Assembly: GCA_907163375.1 (NCBI GenBank)
Contig: CAJQUW010001043.1
Coordinates: 852,501 to 916,500, forward strand
From: Prostheceraeus crozeri
Taxonomy: Eukaryota; Platyhelminthes; Polycladida; Euryleptidae
DNA: 64,000 nt
Direction of reading: 5' to 3'
Part shown: positions 8,081 through 15,560 of the stretch, piece after piece
Position numbering within the stretch: position 1 is the stretch's first letter
Layout: each line of letters begins with the position of its first letter
Program-made: the position numbers and the translations under genes
Notes under the pieces: generated by a model
Databases searched by the model: none
Seen by the model: only the letters and a program-made list of their open reading frames with translations
What the model was told of the DNA's origin: nothing

Positions 8081-9658
8081 TTATTCTCGTGACCTAATAT
8101 GTAGGGTCAAAACAGTAACACCACCACAGAACGGTACTACTTCTCCTGCATCATCATGAATTGATATGTCAATTCTATTGATGAAATTTCGGCTGATTGG
8201 TAGATACATTGTGTTAAAAAATTCTCGATTGATTAGTTGCTTCCTTACGGATGAGAGAGGAAATGTGCGCAGAAGTGGGGCCTCAATGTCGCCAACCCTT
8301 GTATATTCAATAATGTTACAATAGACGTATAAGTTACTTATATCACGCTCTAGTGATGGGGCTGTATCGCCTATTGATGTACCTTCATAAATAGTTGATT
8401 TTGAGAATCCCAATGTGGTCGTTAACACGCTATCCAGCTTGATAAGAGAGTTCTTCCCTACCTTTAGAATCATGCGTTTCTTATGTGGGTCATAAGAAAA
8501 GTGATATTCATCTGCATCAAGGTAATCTACACCAAACTCATTTAACTTTGTACACAATTCAGATGGCGTTTTCAAGCTTTCAATGTTCAAATTAACTCTT
8601 TTTACAAGTTCACTGGAAGTAGACAATTCATCACCCGATATGTCTTCGCTGTATACGTGGATATCCCATGAAGCATTTGTTGATGCTTTGAGTTTAGAAG
8701 AGGACAATTGAACCTTGAATGTATCATTTAATTCTGTCAACCAAGGTGCGCTTTCAAGGCCCTTAAACATCCCAATCATTTCAGATCCAAATTCAATAAC
8801 AGCGGACTCAGACTTTTCCAATGGTGTCTTTTTAGTAAAAACAATAAATTCTGCCTCCGTTTCAACAGTAAATAAAGTTACTTTCTCTTTCTTATATTCA
8901 CAAGTCATTAACGTTTCTGGCACTGATCCTTGAAACTTTCTTGCAAAGTCTTCAACACTTCTAATGACCTCAAATTTATTTTTTACTCGGATGCTCCTTT
9001 TTTGTAATGCATACAATGGCACAATTCTACATTTAAAATCAGTGACTTTCCTCTCCGAATTCCACCCACGTCCATTGTACCAATACCTTGATGAGAAAGT
9101 TGTTCTGGAATACCCAAAAGTATGACTCAAATCCTTACCTAATACAAGAAGAACATGCTTCCCTTCCTTCATCAATTTTGTTGACCCCTTTATGACTGGT
9201 TTGTAGAATTTATTCAAAGTCAGCTTGAAGAGATCATTTATTCGTTCAAACATTCTACCGATTTCCTTTTCTGTATCTTGCAAGCTCATTGTGGGAACCT
9301 TAGAATCAAAAGTTGACGTTGCAAATGCCTTTTGAATTTTAATCATGTTTTGAACAGATGGTAAAGATGTTGAAAAAGGATGTAAAGTTAGATGATGAAA
9401 AGCCCATGTACCATGTAGACTATTTTGAAATATGCGAAAGCAATCATCCTTCTCTCGCACTTCTTTATGTAATTCAAAATAGTTGTTCTTTAGCAAACTG
9501 ATATCGTTGTAATAAGTAATTTCAGTTAGAGCAACTTCATGGGGTCCATGCAGAGTAATTGGATTAGCGAATTCAACAGAGTATAGAGATGGTTTGTTAC
9601 TTGGGAATATCTTGGGGTTGCTATTGCTTGGAAGAATGATATTGAAGTTAGTAGACAT
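8081..9658 (-). CDS. Minor capsid (penton-like, single jelly-roll) protein
   Basis: The first ATG at 9658 gives 525 residues starting MSTNFNIILPSNSNPKIFP, followed by SLYSVEFANPITLHGPHEVALTEITY. This is the strand-rich opening of Polinton minor capsid proteins. The C-terminus has the other family signature: VGDIEAPLLRTFPL, then MYLPISRNFINRIDISIHDD and VTVLTLHIRSRE. The role is the fivefold vertex of the capsid. It follows the integrase gene and precedes the core-protein gene. The middle region is variable and unassigned. Confidence 0.85.
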   Translation of the reverse strand: MSTNFNIILPSNSNPKIFPSNKPSLYSVEFANPITLHGPHEVALTEITYYNDISLLKNNYFELHKEVREKDDCFRIFQNSLHGTWAFHHLTLHPFSTSLPSVQNMIKIQKAFATSTFDSKVPTMSLQDTEKEIGRMFERINDLFKLTLNKFYKPVIKGSTKLMKEGKHVLLVLGKDLSHTFGYSRTTFSSRYWYNGRGWNSERKVTDFKCRIVPLYALQKRSIRVKNKFEVIRSVEDFARKFQGSVPETLMTCEYKKEKVTLFTVETEAEFIVFTKKTPLEKSESAVIEFGSEMIGMFKGLESAPWLTELNDTFKVQLSSSKLKASTNASWDIHVYSEDISGDELSTSSELVKRVNLNIESLKTPSELCTKLNEFGVDYLDADEYHFSYDPHKKRMILKVGKNSLIKLDSVLTTTLGFSKSTIYEGTSIGDTAPSLERDISNLYVYCNIIEYTRVGDIEAPLLRTFPLSSVRKQLINREFFNTMYLPISRNFINRIDISIHDDAGEVVPFCGGVTVLTLHIRSRE

Positions 9659-9698
9659 GTTAAAGTCATATATGGAAGAAGTCACATGCTATATTAGC

Positions 9699-10787
9699 TT
9701 AAAAGTTACGAGTGTCTCCCATCTCCACATTTTGTAGATCCTGGTGCATTACCCAGCTATTGAATGAATCAGGATATCCTTTCCATTTAACTAGATATTT
9801 CCTTTGATTGCCATGACCTTTCCTCCTAATTATTTTATCAATCATATACACCTCTTCACTTCTGTCTACTACTTGCAATTCATAAGAGTAAAATTTTCCT
9901 TCAATTGGATTGCCATGGTAATCTATTAATTTATACATGGTGGGTCTAAATTTTGTATTTACTTCATCCACAAAAAACTCTTCTTCAGTCCAATTAGGTA
10001 GATACCCCTTCTCAAATGTAGACTTAACCTTTGAAATCCGAACTCTATCACCAACATTAATTTTCTTTTCATTGGAAATGTTTTTCGCTTTCTTATCATA
10101 CAATCGAAGCCATACATCCATCGCATTATCTGGGGTAACATCAACTGGTTTCATCTTAATGATTCGATGGTAGCTTTCATTGTAATTCTTAACAAATTTC
10201 TGCAGCTCACCTACCCAAACATGTGTATTTTTTGCAGTGAAATAGCGCCATATTTTTGTCTTCAGTGTGCGATTGAACCTCTCAACCATGGCAGCTTTAT
10301 AAGCACTTTTGACACTAAACAATTCCACATTATGACTTTTAAGGAGACTTCGAACATGAGAGTTTTCGAATTCCTTCCCTTGATCGGTCTGTATTCTTTG
10401 CGGAACACGCCCCTCATCGAAAATGCTCTGAAAAGCCGCTTCAACTTCTGGTCCTCGTTTAGATTTCAGCGCACGTGCCCAAGCATAGCGAGATAAAATA
10501 TCTATTACGGTTAAGATGTATTTATAGCCATCATTGTACTGTGATATCTGTTGCATGTCAGCCAAGTCCGCTTGCCATTGACTATCTATATTGTTAACAA
10601 CATATTTTCTTGTTGGAAACCGCTTTCTCGCATTTTTGTGAAGAGTGTAAGTCGGTTGACTCCTCAACCACTTCTTGACTTTCTCTATTCCCACACCTGC
10701 TGCACGAGCTAGAACCTCCGGACGACTGAAACTTGCGGGATGATTTAAGTCGTAATAAATCTTTCTGAGTTTCACTGCTGTACTCAT
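9699..10787 (-). CDS. Retroviral-type integrase with C-terminal chromodomain (INT)
   Basis: Inserts the element into host DNA. Started at the ATG at 10787 (MSTAVKLRKIYYD), which gives 362 residues and matches the usual opening of Polinton integrases; an in-frame extension lies upstream. The rve core has Asp74 in WQADLADM, Asp135 in IQTDQGKEF and Glu169 in AAMVERFNRTLK. After an SH3-like stretch, residues ~310-354 form a chromodomain: EVYMIDKIIRRKG, YLVKWKGYPDSFNSW. Chromodomains read methylated histone tails, so insertion may be aimed at marked chromatin. The gene lies between the minor capsid gene and the small conserved protein. Confidence 0.95.
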   Translation of the reverse strand: MSTAVKLRKIYYDLNHPASFSRPEVLARAAGVGIEKVKKWLRSQPTYTLHKNARKRFPTRKYVVNNIDSQWQADLADMQQISQYNDGYKYILTVIDILSRYAWARALKSKRGPEVEAAFQSIFDEGRVPQRIQTDQGKEFENSHVRSLLKSHNVELFSVKSAYKAAMVERFNRTLKTKIWRYFTAKNTHVWVGELQKFVKNYNESYHRIIKMKPVDVTPDNAMDVWLRLYDKKAKNISNEKKINVGDRVRISKVKSTFEKGYLPNWTEEEFFVDEVNTKFRPTMYKLIDYHGNPIEGKFYSYELQVVDRSEEVYMIDKIIRRKGHGNQRKYLVKWKGYPDSFNSWVMHQDLQNVEMGDTRNF

Positions 10788-10920
10788 CGTCTTTGTTCTG
10801 ATTTGCACGCGTATTACTCGCACAGCAACTGCTAACACAATTGATATCAACCTCTATGCCCTCTTCTCCTTTACCTTCGAGCGCAGATTTCAAACAACAG
10901 CAAAATTTTTGTAACGACAT
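10594..10920 (-). CDS. Small Cys- and Ser-rich ORF overlapping the integrase start
   Basis: A 108-codon frame with its own ATG (MSLQKFCCCLKSALEGKG) starts in the 130-base gap before the integrase and then overlaps the integrase N-terminal region in another frame. It is rich in Cys, Ser and Glu, with pairs CC near both ends. No family is recognised. It may be a real overlapping gene or a chance frame; only the first 45 codons lie outside the integrase gene. Confidence 0.2.
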   Translation of the reverse strand: MSLQKFCCCLKSALEGKGEEGIEVDINCVSSCCASNTRANQNKDDEYSSETQKDLLRLKSSRKFQSSGGSSSCSRCGNRESQEVVEESTDLHSSQKCEKAVSNKKICC

Positions 10921-10954
10921 GATATGAGAGAGGCAAGGCTTAATTCATATTTGC

Positions 10955-11635
10955 TTAATATTTACTATACTCCTTCGCAACACGCGTTGAGCGCCTAGTA
11001 GCTCTTTTTGGTTGCAGATCATCGGGATCTGCAAGCTCTCGCTTGACCGCCATCGTGGGTGTTTTACGCTTTGATCCATCTTGTAAGTGACCCTTATCCA
11101 ATTCATTCACAGTCGGTCCTCCAATAATATTGTGAGGTACATTTTGATCAGATAAAATTTTCTGAAAATATGACCACCCTTGTGGTGCACCTAGTTTTCG
11201 CCTTACATCTCTGACAGCATATTGTAGAAGGTCATCTATGTGACTATTTCTAATAACATCACCAGTTGTTTCATCTATTATCTCCCCTCTCTCATTGAAC
11301 TTCACATGTGGATCAATGAAGTCAAATAATCGCTCAGCGCGCACACGATATGGTCGAGGTGTTGACAAGGTTATAAATCGTCGCAACTTGTCACGAATCT
11401 GTCGCCTCTCGTCAATGTTTTCAGCTGCTAACTGCATTCGTCGATAGGGATCCTTAATCTTCTGAATTTCCATATCCTTTTGTGTTAGTTCCTTAAGTTG
11501 ATTCGTAATAGGTTGATCTATATTTTTGACTTCCTGTGCACTTTGTAATGTAGTCAATTGTACATACTCCTCTTGAGGAATGACTACCATCTTTGAATAC
11601 GACATGTTTGAAAATAATAAGGCAACAAAGTACAT
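10955..11635 (-). CDS. Conserved Polinton protein of unknown function
   Basis: 226 residues. After MVVIPQEEYVQL comes a helical, charged region (coiled-coil-like, 30-90), then RAERLFDFIDPHVKFNERGEI, and a compact helical domain with DDLLQYAVRDVRRKLGAP and WSYFQKILSDQNVP. The tail is basic (KRATRRSTRVAKEY). I recognise this layout as one of the conserved non-enzymatic proteins of Polintons, commonly next to the ATPase, as here with a 9-base gap. Function is not known; the basic tail suggests contact with DNA or nuclear import. Confidence 0.65.
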   Translation of the reverse strand: MYFVALLFSNMSYSKMVVIPQEEYVQLTTLQSAQEVKNIDQPITNQLKELTQKDMEIQKIKDPYRRMQLAAENIDERRQIRDKLRRFITLSTPRPYRVRAERLFDFIDPHVKFNERGEIIDETTGDVIRNSHIDDLLQYAVRDVRRKLGAPQGWSYFQKILSDQNVPHNIIGGPTVNELDKGHLQDGSKRKTPTMAVKRELADPDDLQPKRATRRSTRVAKEYSKY

Positions 11636-11644
11636 TGCTTAAAA

Positions 11645-12280
11645 CTAACTGTGAACCGAGAAAACTGTCATTGGTTCAGCGGAATTAGGTATGATATTTG
11701 TTCGAAATCGAAGTCGTTCCGGACATTCCTGGGTTAGATCAATAAATAGATAACCATGTGGTTTCTTTGTTACATCTTCATATATTTTTGAAAGTACTTT
11801 AGGTTGTTGAGGTAATATCTGTCTACTGAGATGATGTATCTGACTGCTATCTCTTGGATTTTTAAATATTGCCAAATAATGTGTATTCAAACTTCTAGTT
11901 CTTTGCTCTTTCCCTCCATCGAAGATGTTTTGGGTGATGTAGATAATAAAAGCTTCCCTATGATGTGCAGTTTGAATGAACATTTCAGTTACATCCTTTG
12001 AAGATTTGCTTTCTCGTAATAGATCATCTAATACTAGTAAGTCACCTGCTTTGATATCCTCAGTTGATGGCAACCCTTGCTTCACCTCATAACCTTTCTG
12101 GCGAAGTGCAGAATGTAGTTGTGGTTGAAATATTCCATAATACCATTTGACTCTCTTAATTTCCTTGTTAAACATTTCATTTCTATATTGTAGCAATTCA
12201 GTTACAAATGTAGTTTTACCGGACTGACTTGGTCCAGCGACACACATTGTGCGATCAGTGAATAGACGAAAATCTGTCAT
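11645..12280 (-). CDS. FtsK/HerA-type genome-packaging ATPase
   Basis: 211 residues of a P-loop packaging ATPase. Walker A is GPSQSGKT at residues 16-23. Walker B is DLLVLDDLL with Asp85-Asp86, followed by the sensor-like YITQNIF and a LNTHYLAIFKNPRD stretch typical of the A32-like family. The role is pumping element DNA into capsids, consistent with capsid and protease genes in the same block. The ATG at 12280 is just before the conserved FRLFTDRTMCVAGPS. Confidence 0.95.
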   Translation of the reverse strand: MTDFRLFTDRTMCVAGPSQSGKTTFVTELLQYRNEMFNKEIKRVKWYYGIFQPQLHSALRQKGYEVKQGLPSTEDIKAGDLLVLDDLLRESKSSKDVTEMFIQTAHHREAFIIYITQNIFDGGKEQRTRSLNTHYLAIFKNPRDSSQIHHLSRQILPQQPKVLSKIYEDVTKKPHGYLFIDLTQECPERLRFRTNIIPNSAEPMTVFSVHS

Positions 12281-12421
12281 CTTATAATTCCATTAACATT
12301 AAACTCATCATCCCGCTAATTTTGCTTAGAACAACAAAACAGACACATGTTCCAGATCAAGTTTATTTACATTCAGAATAGAAACTTTCAAGTTACATTT
12401 ACAAATTAAAACATTTACAAA

Positions 12422-13156
12422 TTAAAACATTTGTGTTTCCTCATCACAATTAGGATTATAGAAAGTTTTCAAGTCAGCATCTTGGCGCTTCAACTTCAAT
12501 TTAGGATTCCCATCTTTAGATTTCCGACCTCGCTTTTTGCTCTCTTCCTTCCCATCACTTGAAGCAGTCTTATCAATGTTAATTAAACATTTATCAATTG
12601 GTAGTGGTTCATAGACTAGTTGAAGAACCTTCATTTGTAAAGATGCGACTTTACCAGTCGAACCATGTGAGCCAATATAAAGTCCGGTAACGTGAACTAA
12701 GCCCATATAGCGGCCCCGTTTGAGATCCTCACATTCCATCGCGTTTGTAAAGAGATCGAATGCTTGAAAATGATCAGATAGTTTTAAAAACAGTGTATCG
12801 AATTCCGGCAATTCCTTATAACCAACTCCTTCCTCTAATGCCTTTCTCCAATGAGTGGGAGCACTTTCAGGCAGCTCAACACATTCTTTCGCGAAAGAGT
12901 CAATAGTTTTAAGAATCACCTGTTGCCATTTTGGAAAAGTCACTCGCATTTGTCTCATATTGCTATACCCTGATGTAGACATACCATTACTGTGGAAGAA
13001 TGGAACTTGAAGATAAAAGCCATCATCACCATAATTCAAGGTTTGAAAGTAGAACGTATTTCCAATCCCTTGCACCTTTCGTGTCGGACGAAGCTTCAAG
13101 AGATCTTGCTCAAAAGCGTCACCTTCCTCTCTGATTGTATACATTTTCTGAGTCAT
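12422..13156 (-). CDS. Possible single-stranded DNA-binding protein (OB-fold-like)
   Basis: 244 residues. Residues ~160-195 read as alternating strands with HVTGLYIGSHGSTGKVASL and QMKVLQLVYEP, a pattern like the OB-fold SSB proteins of phages and viruses. A lysine-rich linker follows (SKKRGRKSKDGNPKLKLK). The protein ends CDEETQMF, an acidic tail with a final Phe, the same arrangement by which bacterial SSB and T7 gp2.5 contact partner proteins. A replication role beside the polymerase would make sense. The N-terminal half is unassigned. SSB is a hypothesis; the sequence match is to pattern and tail only. Confidence 0.5.
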   Translation of the reverse strand: MTQKMYTIREEGDAFEQDLLKLRPTRKVQGIGNTFYFQTLNYGDDGFYLQVPFFHSNGMSTSGYSNMRQMRVTFPKWQQVILKTIDSFAKECVELPESAPTHWRKALEEGVGYKELPEFDTLFLKLSDHFQAFDLFTNAMECEDLKRGRYMGLVHVTGLYIGSHGSTGKVASLQMKVLQLVYEPLPIDKCLINIDKTASSDGKEESKKRGRKSKDGNPKLKLKRQDADLKTFYNPNCDEETQMF

Positions 13157-13242
13157 GTTTCAACAAGTGCTAATTCGGAGCTTTCAACCAGCGCAAATGA
13201 ATTGTCACTTGAAAGTGGTAAAATATCATTAAAGCGTCTTCC

Positions 13243-13249
13243 TTATATA
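13243..13249 (-). promoter_or_regulatory. TATA box upstream of the SSB-like gene
   Basis: On the minus strand TATATAAGG lies about 87 bases before the ATG at 13156, leaving a leader of roughly 55-60 bases. It shares the nonamer of the polymerase promoter. Confidence 0.5.
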
Positions 13250-13307
13250 CACCTATATATGACTCATCAATCAAAGTGATGACGTGTCACTTTATGATTC
13301 GCTAACC

Positions 13308-13700
13308 TTATATTAACATTGCAGCAGTTGCTGCAATCCTTCCAAGCGGACTATTGATTACACCATTAATACTGTTTCCAATATCATTTAACATACTTAG
13401 AAACCCACCACCACAGCGCTGAATTAAGTTTCGCCTTTTCTTATCACTACTCCTTGGATTTGAAAACTTTTTTATGCTATTCAAAGAGCCAGCATTCAAC
13501 AGAGGCTTGTAAATAGGTAGACATTTGTGTATTGCAAAAGCTAAATCACGAATGAAATCATCACTTGAATTTTGAATCAATTTACACTTCTTCTTATTAT
13601 CATGTATCCTGTTTAACTTTCGCAACGCCTTTTTAAACTGACTTGAAGGTTTGAAGGACCGTTTCGATTGACGAGAAGATGCCTTCCGTTTTACAGACAT
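13308..13700 (-). CDS. Small basic Gly-tailed Polinton protein
   Basis: 130 residues. The N-terminus is strongly basic (SVKRKASSRQSKRSFKPS). The middle is helical (SSDDFIRDLAFAIHKCLPIY), followed by a second basic patch (SSDKKRRNLIQRCGGGF) and a hydrophobic Gly/Ile/Ala tail. I know this layout (basic, helical, then KK...LIQ-G-GG-F and a hydrophobic end) as a recurring small protein of Polintons and adintoviruses. A virion-associated or membrane-active role has been suggested for such proteins; the sequence itself does not settle it. Confidence 0.6.
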   Translation of the reverse strand: MSVKRKASSRQSKRSFKPSSQFKKALRKLNRIHDNKKKCKLIQNSSDDFIRDLAFAIHKCLPIYKPLLNAGSLNSIKKFSNPRSSDKKRRNLIQRCGGGFLSMLNDIGNSINGVINSPLGRIAATAAMLI

Positions 13701-13827
13701 TTTTATTCTAATATGGAAATAGATAATACAATTACAATTTTTGCTTAGTACTTACAAACATTATATACAAAAGTTTACAAGCATTCACAGAGTTTGTTGC
13801 TGGTACGTATAAAATTACATAAAACAC

Positions 13828-14061
13828 TTAGCAAGTTGTAGAGGGAAACTGATATACACTCACATCGGCTAGAGTCTCATTTGTAGCAGTTATGAGCTGC
13901 TCAATGTCTTTCATTAGATGTTTTGAAATAGGACAGCACATACAGCAAGGCTTTAAATGGAAAGTCTTTAAAATATTGGCATAGTATGCCCGCAAACTGA
14001 TCACCTCAGAATGTCCTTGAGCAGCCACATTGATGCTTACTGATGGCGGTCCACTGAACAA
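13828..14061 (-). CDS. Unassigned small Polinton ORF
   Basis: About 77 codons, with a hydrophilic start, a Cys-rich centre (CCMCCPISKHL) and a Thr-rich end. No family is recognised and the start codon is uncertain. It lies in the accessory part of the element, next to another unassigned ORF. Confidence 0.3.
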   Translation of the reverse strand: MFSGPPSVSINVAAQGHSEVISLRAYYANILKTFHLKPCCMCCPISKHLMKDIEQLITATNETLADVSVYQFPSTTC

Positions 14062-14450
14062 GTCCAGTTTGCACTTCTCACCTTCTCATCATAGTAGCTG
14101 GAGGTGATAATGTCATGGAGACATGTGTTGAGTTTCCGTTGGATACTGCTGCACCAACAGCGAGAGTATTCCGGTACAATCTCCGTTTGAGATAGTGGGC
14201 GAAATACTTCGTTGAGCCAGAATCTTGCAACTCGTGTAAGAGCGTTGTTCACGACTCTCATTAGCATTCTCTGCACCACAACGTCCTCTCCGCAGCGGAA
14301 ATACTTCACTATTTCCTCCATCAGATCCACCAAATCCGCTTTATAGCCAGTTATATTCACGGCAGAAAAAAATATATTGCCCGTGAAGAGTTGACTTCGG
14401 TAAATTATTGAAATGGGAATGTTGGTAGTGAACGACATGCTGATTGACAT
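14037..14450 (-). CDS. Unassigned Polinton ORF with amphipathic helices
   Basis: 137 codons starting at an ATG that lies 49 bases after a TATA box. The start has a hydrophobic strand-like region, then a helical stretch (DLVDLMEEIVKYF, then MLMRVVNNALTRVARFWL) and a Cys-containing tail. The helical part with paired hydrophobic faces could bury a groove or bind a membrane, but no family motif is visible. Its promoter makes expression likely. Confidence 0.45.
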   Translation of the reverse strand: MSISMSFTTNIPISIIYRSQLFTGNIFFSAVNITGYKADLVDLMEEIVKYFRCGEDVVVQRMLMRVVNNALTRVARFWLNEVFRPLSQTEIVPEYSRCWCSSIQRKLNTCLHDIITSSYYDEKVRSANWTCSVDRHQ

Positions 14451-14498
14451 TGTATTAGCCTCAAATTATGCTTGAAATAGAACGGTACAATGTCCTCC

Positions 14499-14505
14499 TT
14501 ATATA
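14499..14505 (-). promoter_or_regulatory. TATA box of the unassigned accessory gene
   Basis: TATATAAGG on the minus strand, 49 bases before the ATG at 14450, again the nonamer found before the polymerase and SSB-like genes. Confidence 0.5.
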
Positions 14506-14560
14506 GAAAAGTCACACAAAGACACAATAGTGACCAATCACAGACCTGCATGATGACTCA

Positions 14561-15058
14561 TCATGAACGATGTACATTGACTGTTGAAGATATTTCTTCA
14601 TCGCAAAGGGGACAAGATGAAGTTTCAAAGGGTACATAACATGTAGAACACATAACGCTATGAGAACATGGCAAAAAGAGAAGTGATCGTTCCTGTTTAA
14701 AACATTTAACGCAGTTCCGTTCACATAATAATTTAAATGTCTCTTGTTCTAATTTCCTTCTGAAGTCACTTTTATTGGGAGAACTTTTTATTAAAACACT
14801 GTCAGATGTCTCCTTCTTTCCATATCGTTCCAATTTGATCCTCCTAATTTCACTATCATTGCAGTGTAGCATGGAGAAATCCTCTATCCACCTACGATCC
14901 AAATTGTGATTCATAGCATGCTCATCTAGATCCATTAGTCGATCAACTAAATCACCAGCGTTGATATTTTCACTGAGATTTGTTACAGTTTCTATGGCTT
15001 TGAACGAATATCCAAGGTCTCTTGCGACAACCCACGACGTTGGGATACTAGTCATCAT
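14561..15058 (-). CDS. UBA-RING protein resembling the C-terminal half of IAPs
   Basis: From the first ATG at 15058, 165 residues. Residues ~10-47 (VVARDLGYSFKAIETVTN, then DLVDRLMDLDEH) fit a UBA domain of the kind in cellular IAPs, whose pattern is VV-x-x-(A/D)-L-G-(F/Y)-S ... D-(I/L)-V-x-x-L. Residues ~116-152 form a C3HC4 RING: CVKC, LPCSHSVMCSTC, CPLC, with the CSH and final CPLC typical of IAP RINGs. No BIR domain is present. Such a protein would be a ubiquitin E3 ligase able to dimerise with host IAPs or ubiquitinate host or element proteins. A short leader and TATAAAT box precede it. The RING is certain, UBA likely, IAP ancestry inferred. Confidence 0.85.
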   Translation of the reverse strand: MMTSIPTSWVVARDLGYSFKAIETVTNLSENINAGDLVDRLMDLDEHAMNHNLDRRWIEDFSMLHCNDSEIRRIKLERYGKKETSDSVLIKSSPNKSDFRRKLEQETFKLLCERNCVKCFKQERSLLFLPCSHSVMCSTCYVPFETSSCPLCDEEISSTVNVHRS

Positions 15059-15085
15059 TATGTATGTTATCAAAAACTATCTCAT

Positions 15086-15092
15086 ATTTATA
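15086..15092 (-). promoter_or_regulatory. TATA box of the UBA-RING gene
   Basis: TATAAAT on the minus strand, about 30 bases before the first ATG. It supports 15058 rather than an upstream non-ATG start. Confidence 0.45.
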
Positions 15093-15278
15093 GCATAGTT
15101 TGTCTACGTAAAAGGAAAATCAATGTGTCATCTTGATTACAATGGTTGCAATAGTCACAATAGTCGCAATTGAGCAAACCCATTCAAAATCAAACAACGG
15201 ACGTCTATCGGTACGTACCCAAGTGCTCAGAACCAAACCACACAAGTTCGATCATAGACGTTCCGAAACACAGTGTAC

Positions 15279-15458
15279 CAAACACATGTACCTATCCAGT
15301 AAAACAGATCTCATACAAGTTCCTATTGATAACACTGAATTATACATGTACCTATCCATGTGCCTATCGATAACTAAAGTATACATGTACCTATCCATGT
15401 ACCTATCCATGTTCCTATTGATAACACTAAACTTTACATGTACCTATGTACCTATCCC
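15279..15458. repeat. Higher-order tandem repeat at the right end of the Polinton
   Basis: A 12-base phrase ACCTATCCATGT recurs many times inside larger units of about 40-50 bases that also carry TTCCTATTGATAACACT. Three larger units are clear (starting near 15321, 15360 and 15410). Tandem repeats inside the terminal inverted repeat are common in Polintons, so this is probably part of the right terminus. Confidence 0.75.
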
Positions 15459-15459
15459 T

Positions 15460-15490
15460 CGCAAGTAGGGCACAGTTTTCACTACTTGCG
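15460..15490. repeat. Short hairpin next to the right terminus
   Basis: CGCAAGTAG and CTACTTGCG form a perfect 9-bp stem around a 13-base loop directly after the tandem repeats. It may belong to the terminal inverted repeat of the element or to flanking DNA. Confidence 0.5.
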
Positions 15491-15560
15491 TGCGTGCTGT
15501 GATATCATTTCGCACACACCAAAACACACATCGTCTAGCTAACATTCGATTTAGTGTATG

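Larger units (their letters stand above)
1..15560. mobile_element. Polinton/Maverick element (left end outside window)
   Basis: A large self-synthesising DNA transposon of virus-like gene content. The diagnostic set is present: protein-primed polymerase B, retroviral-type integrase, adenain-like protease, FtsK/HerA-type ATPase, and major and minor jelly-roll capsid proteins. Polymerase and transcription-related ORFs run on plus; everything from the protease onward runs on minus, so the two blocks converge near 5.7 kb. The left terminal inverted repeat is off the window, and the right end is estimated from the last gene and the tandem repeats near 15.3-15.5 kb, so that boundary is soft. Almost all core frames are long and open, which suggests a young insertion; at most one or two breaks are suspected, among accessory genes. 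Identification as a Polinton is secure; the exact right end is not. Confidence 0.95.

Noticed and set aside
12992-13279. 95-codon plus-strand frame over the SSB-like gene
   Set aside because: It runs antisense to a well-supported gene with a TATA box; composition shows no protein signal of its own.
15279-15458. CRISPR-like array
   Set aside because: The repeats are contiguous and layered without unique spacers, and the context is a eukaryotic transposon end.
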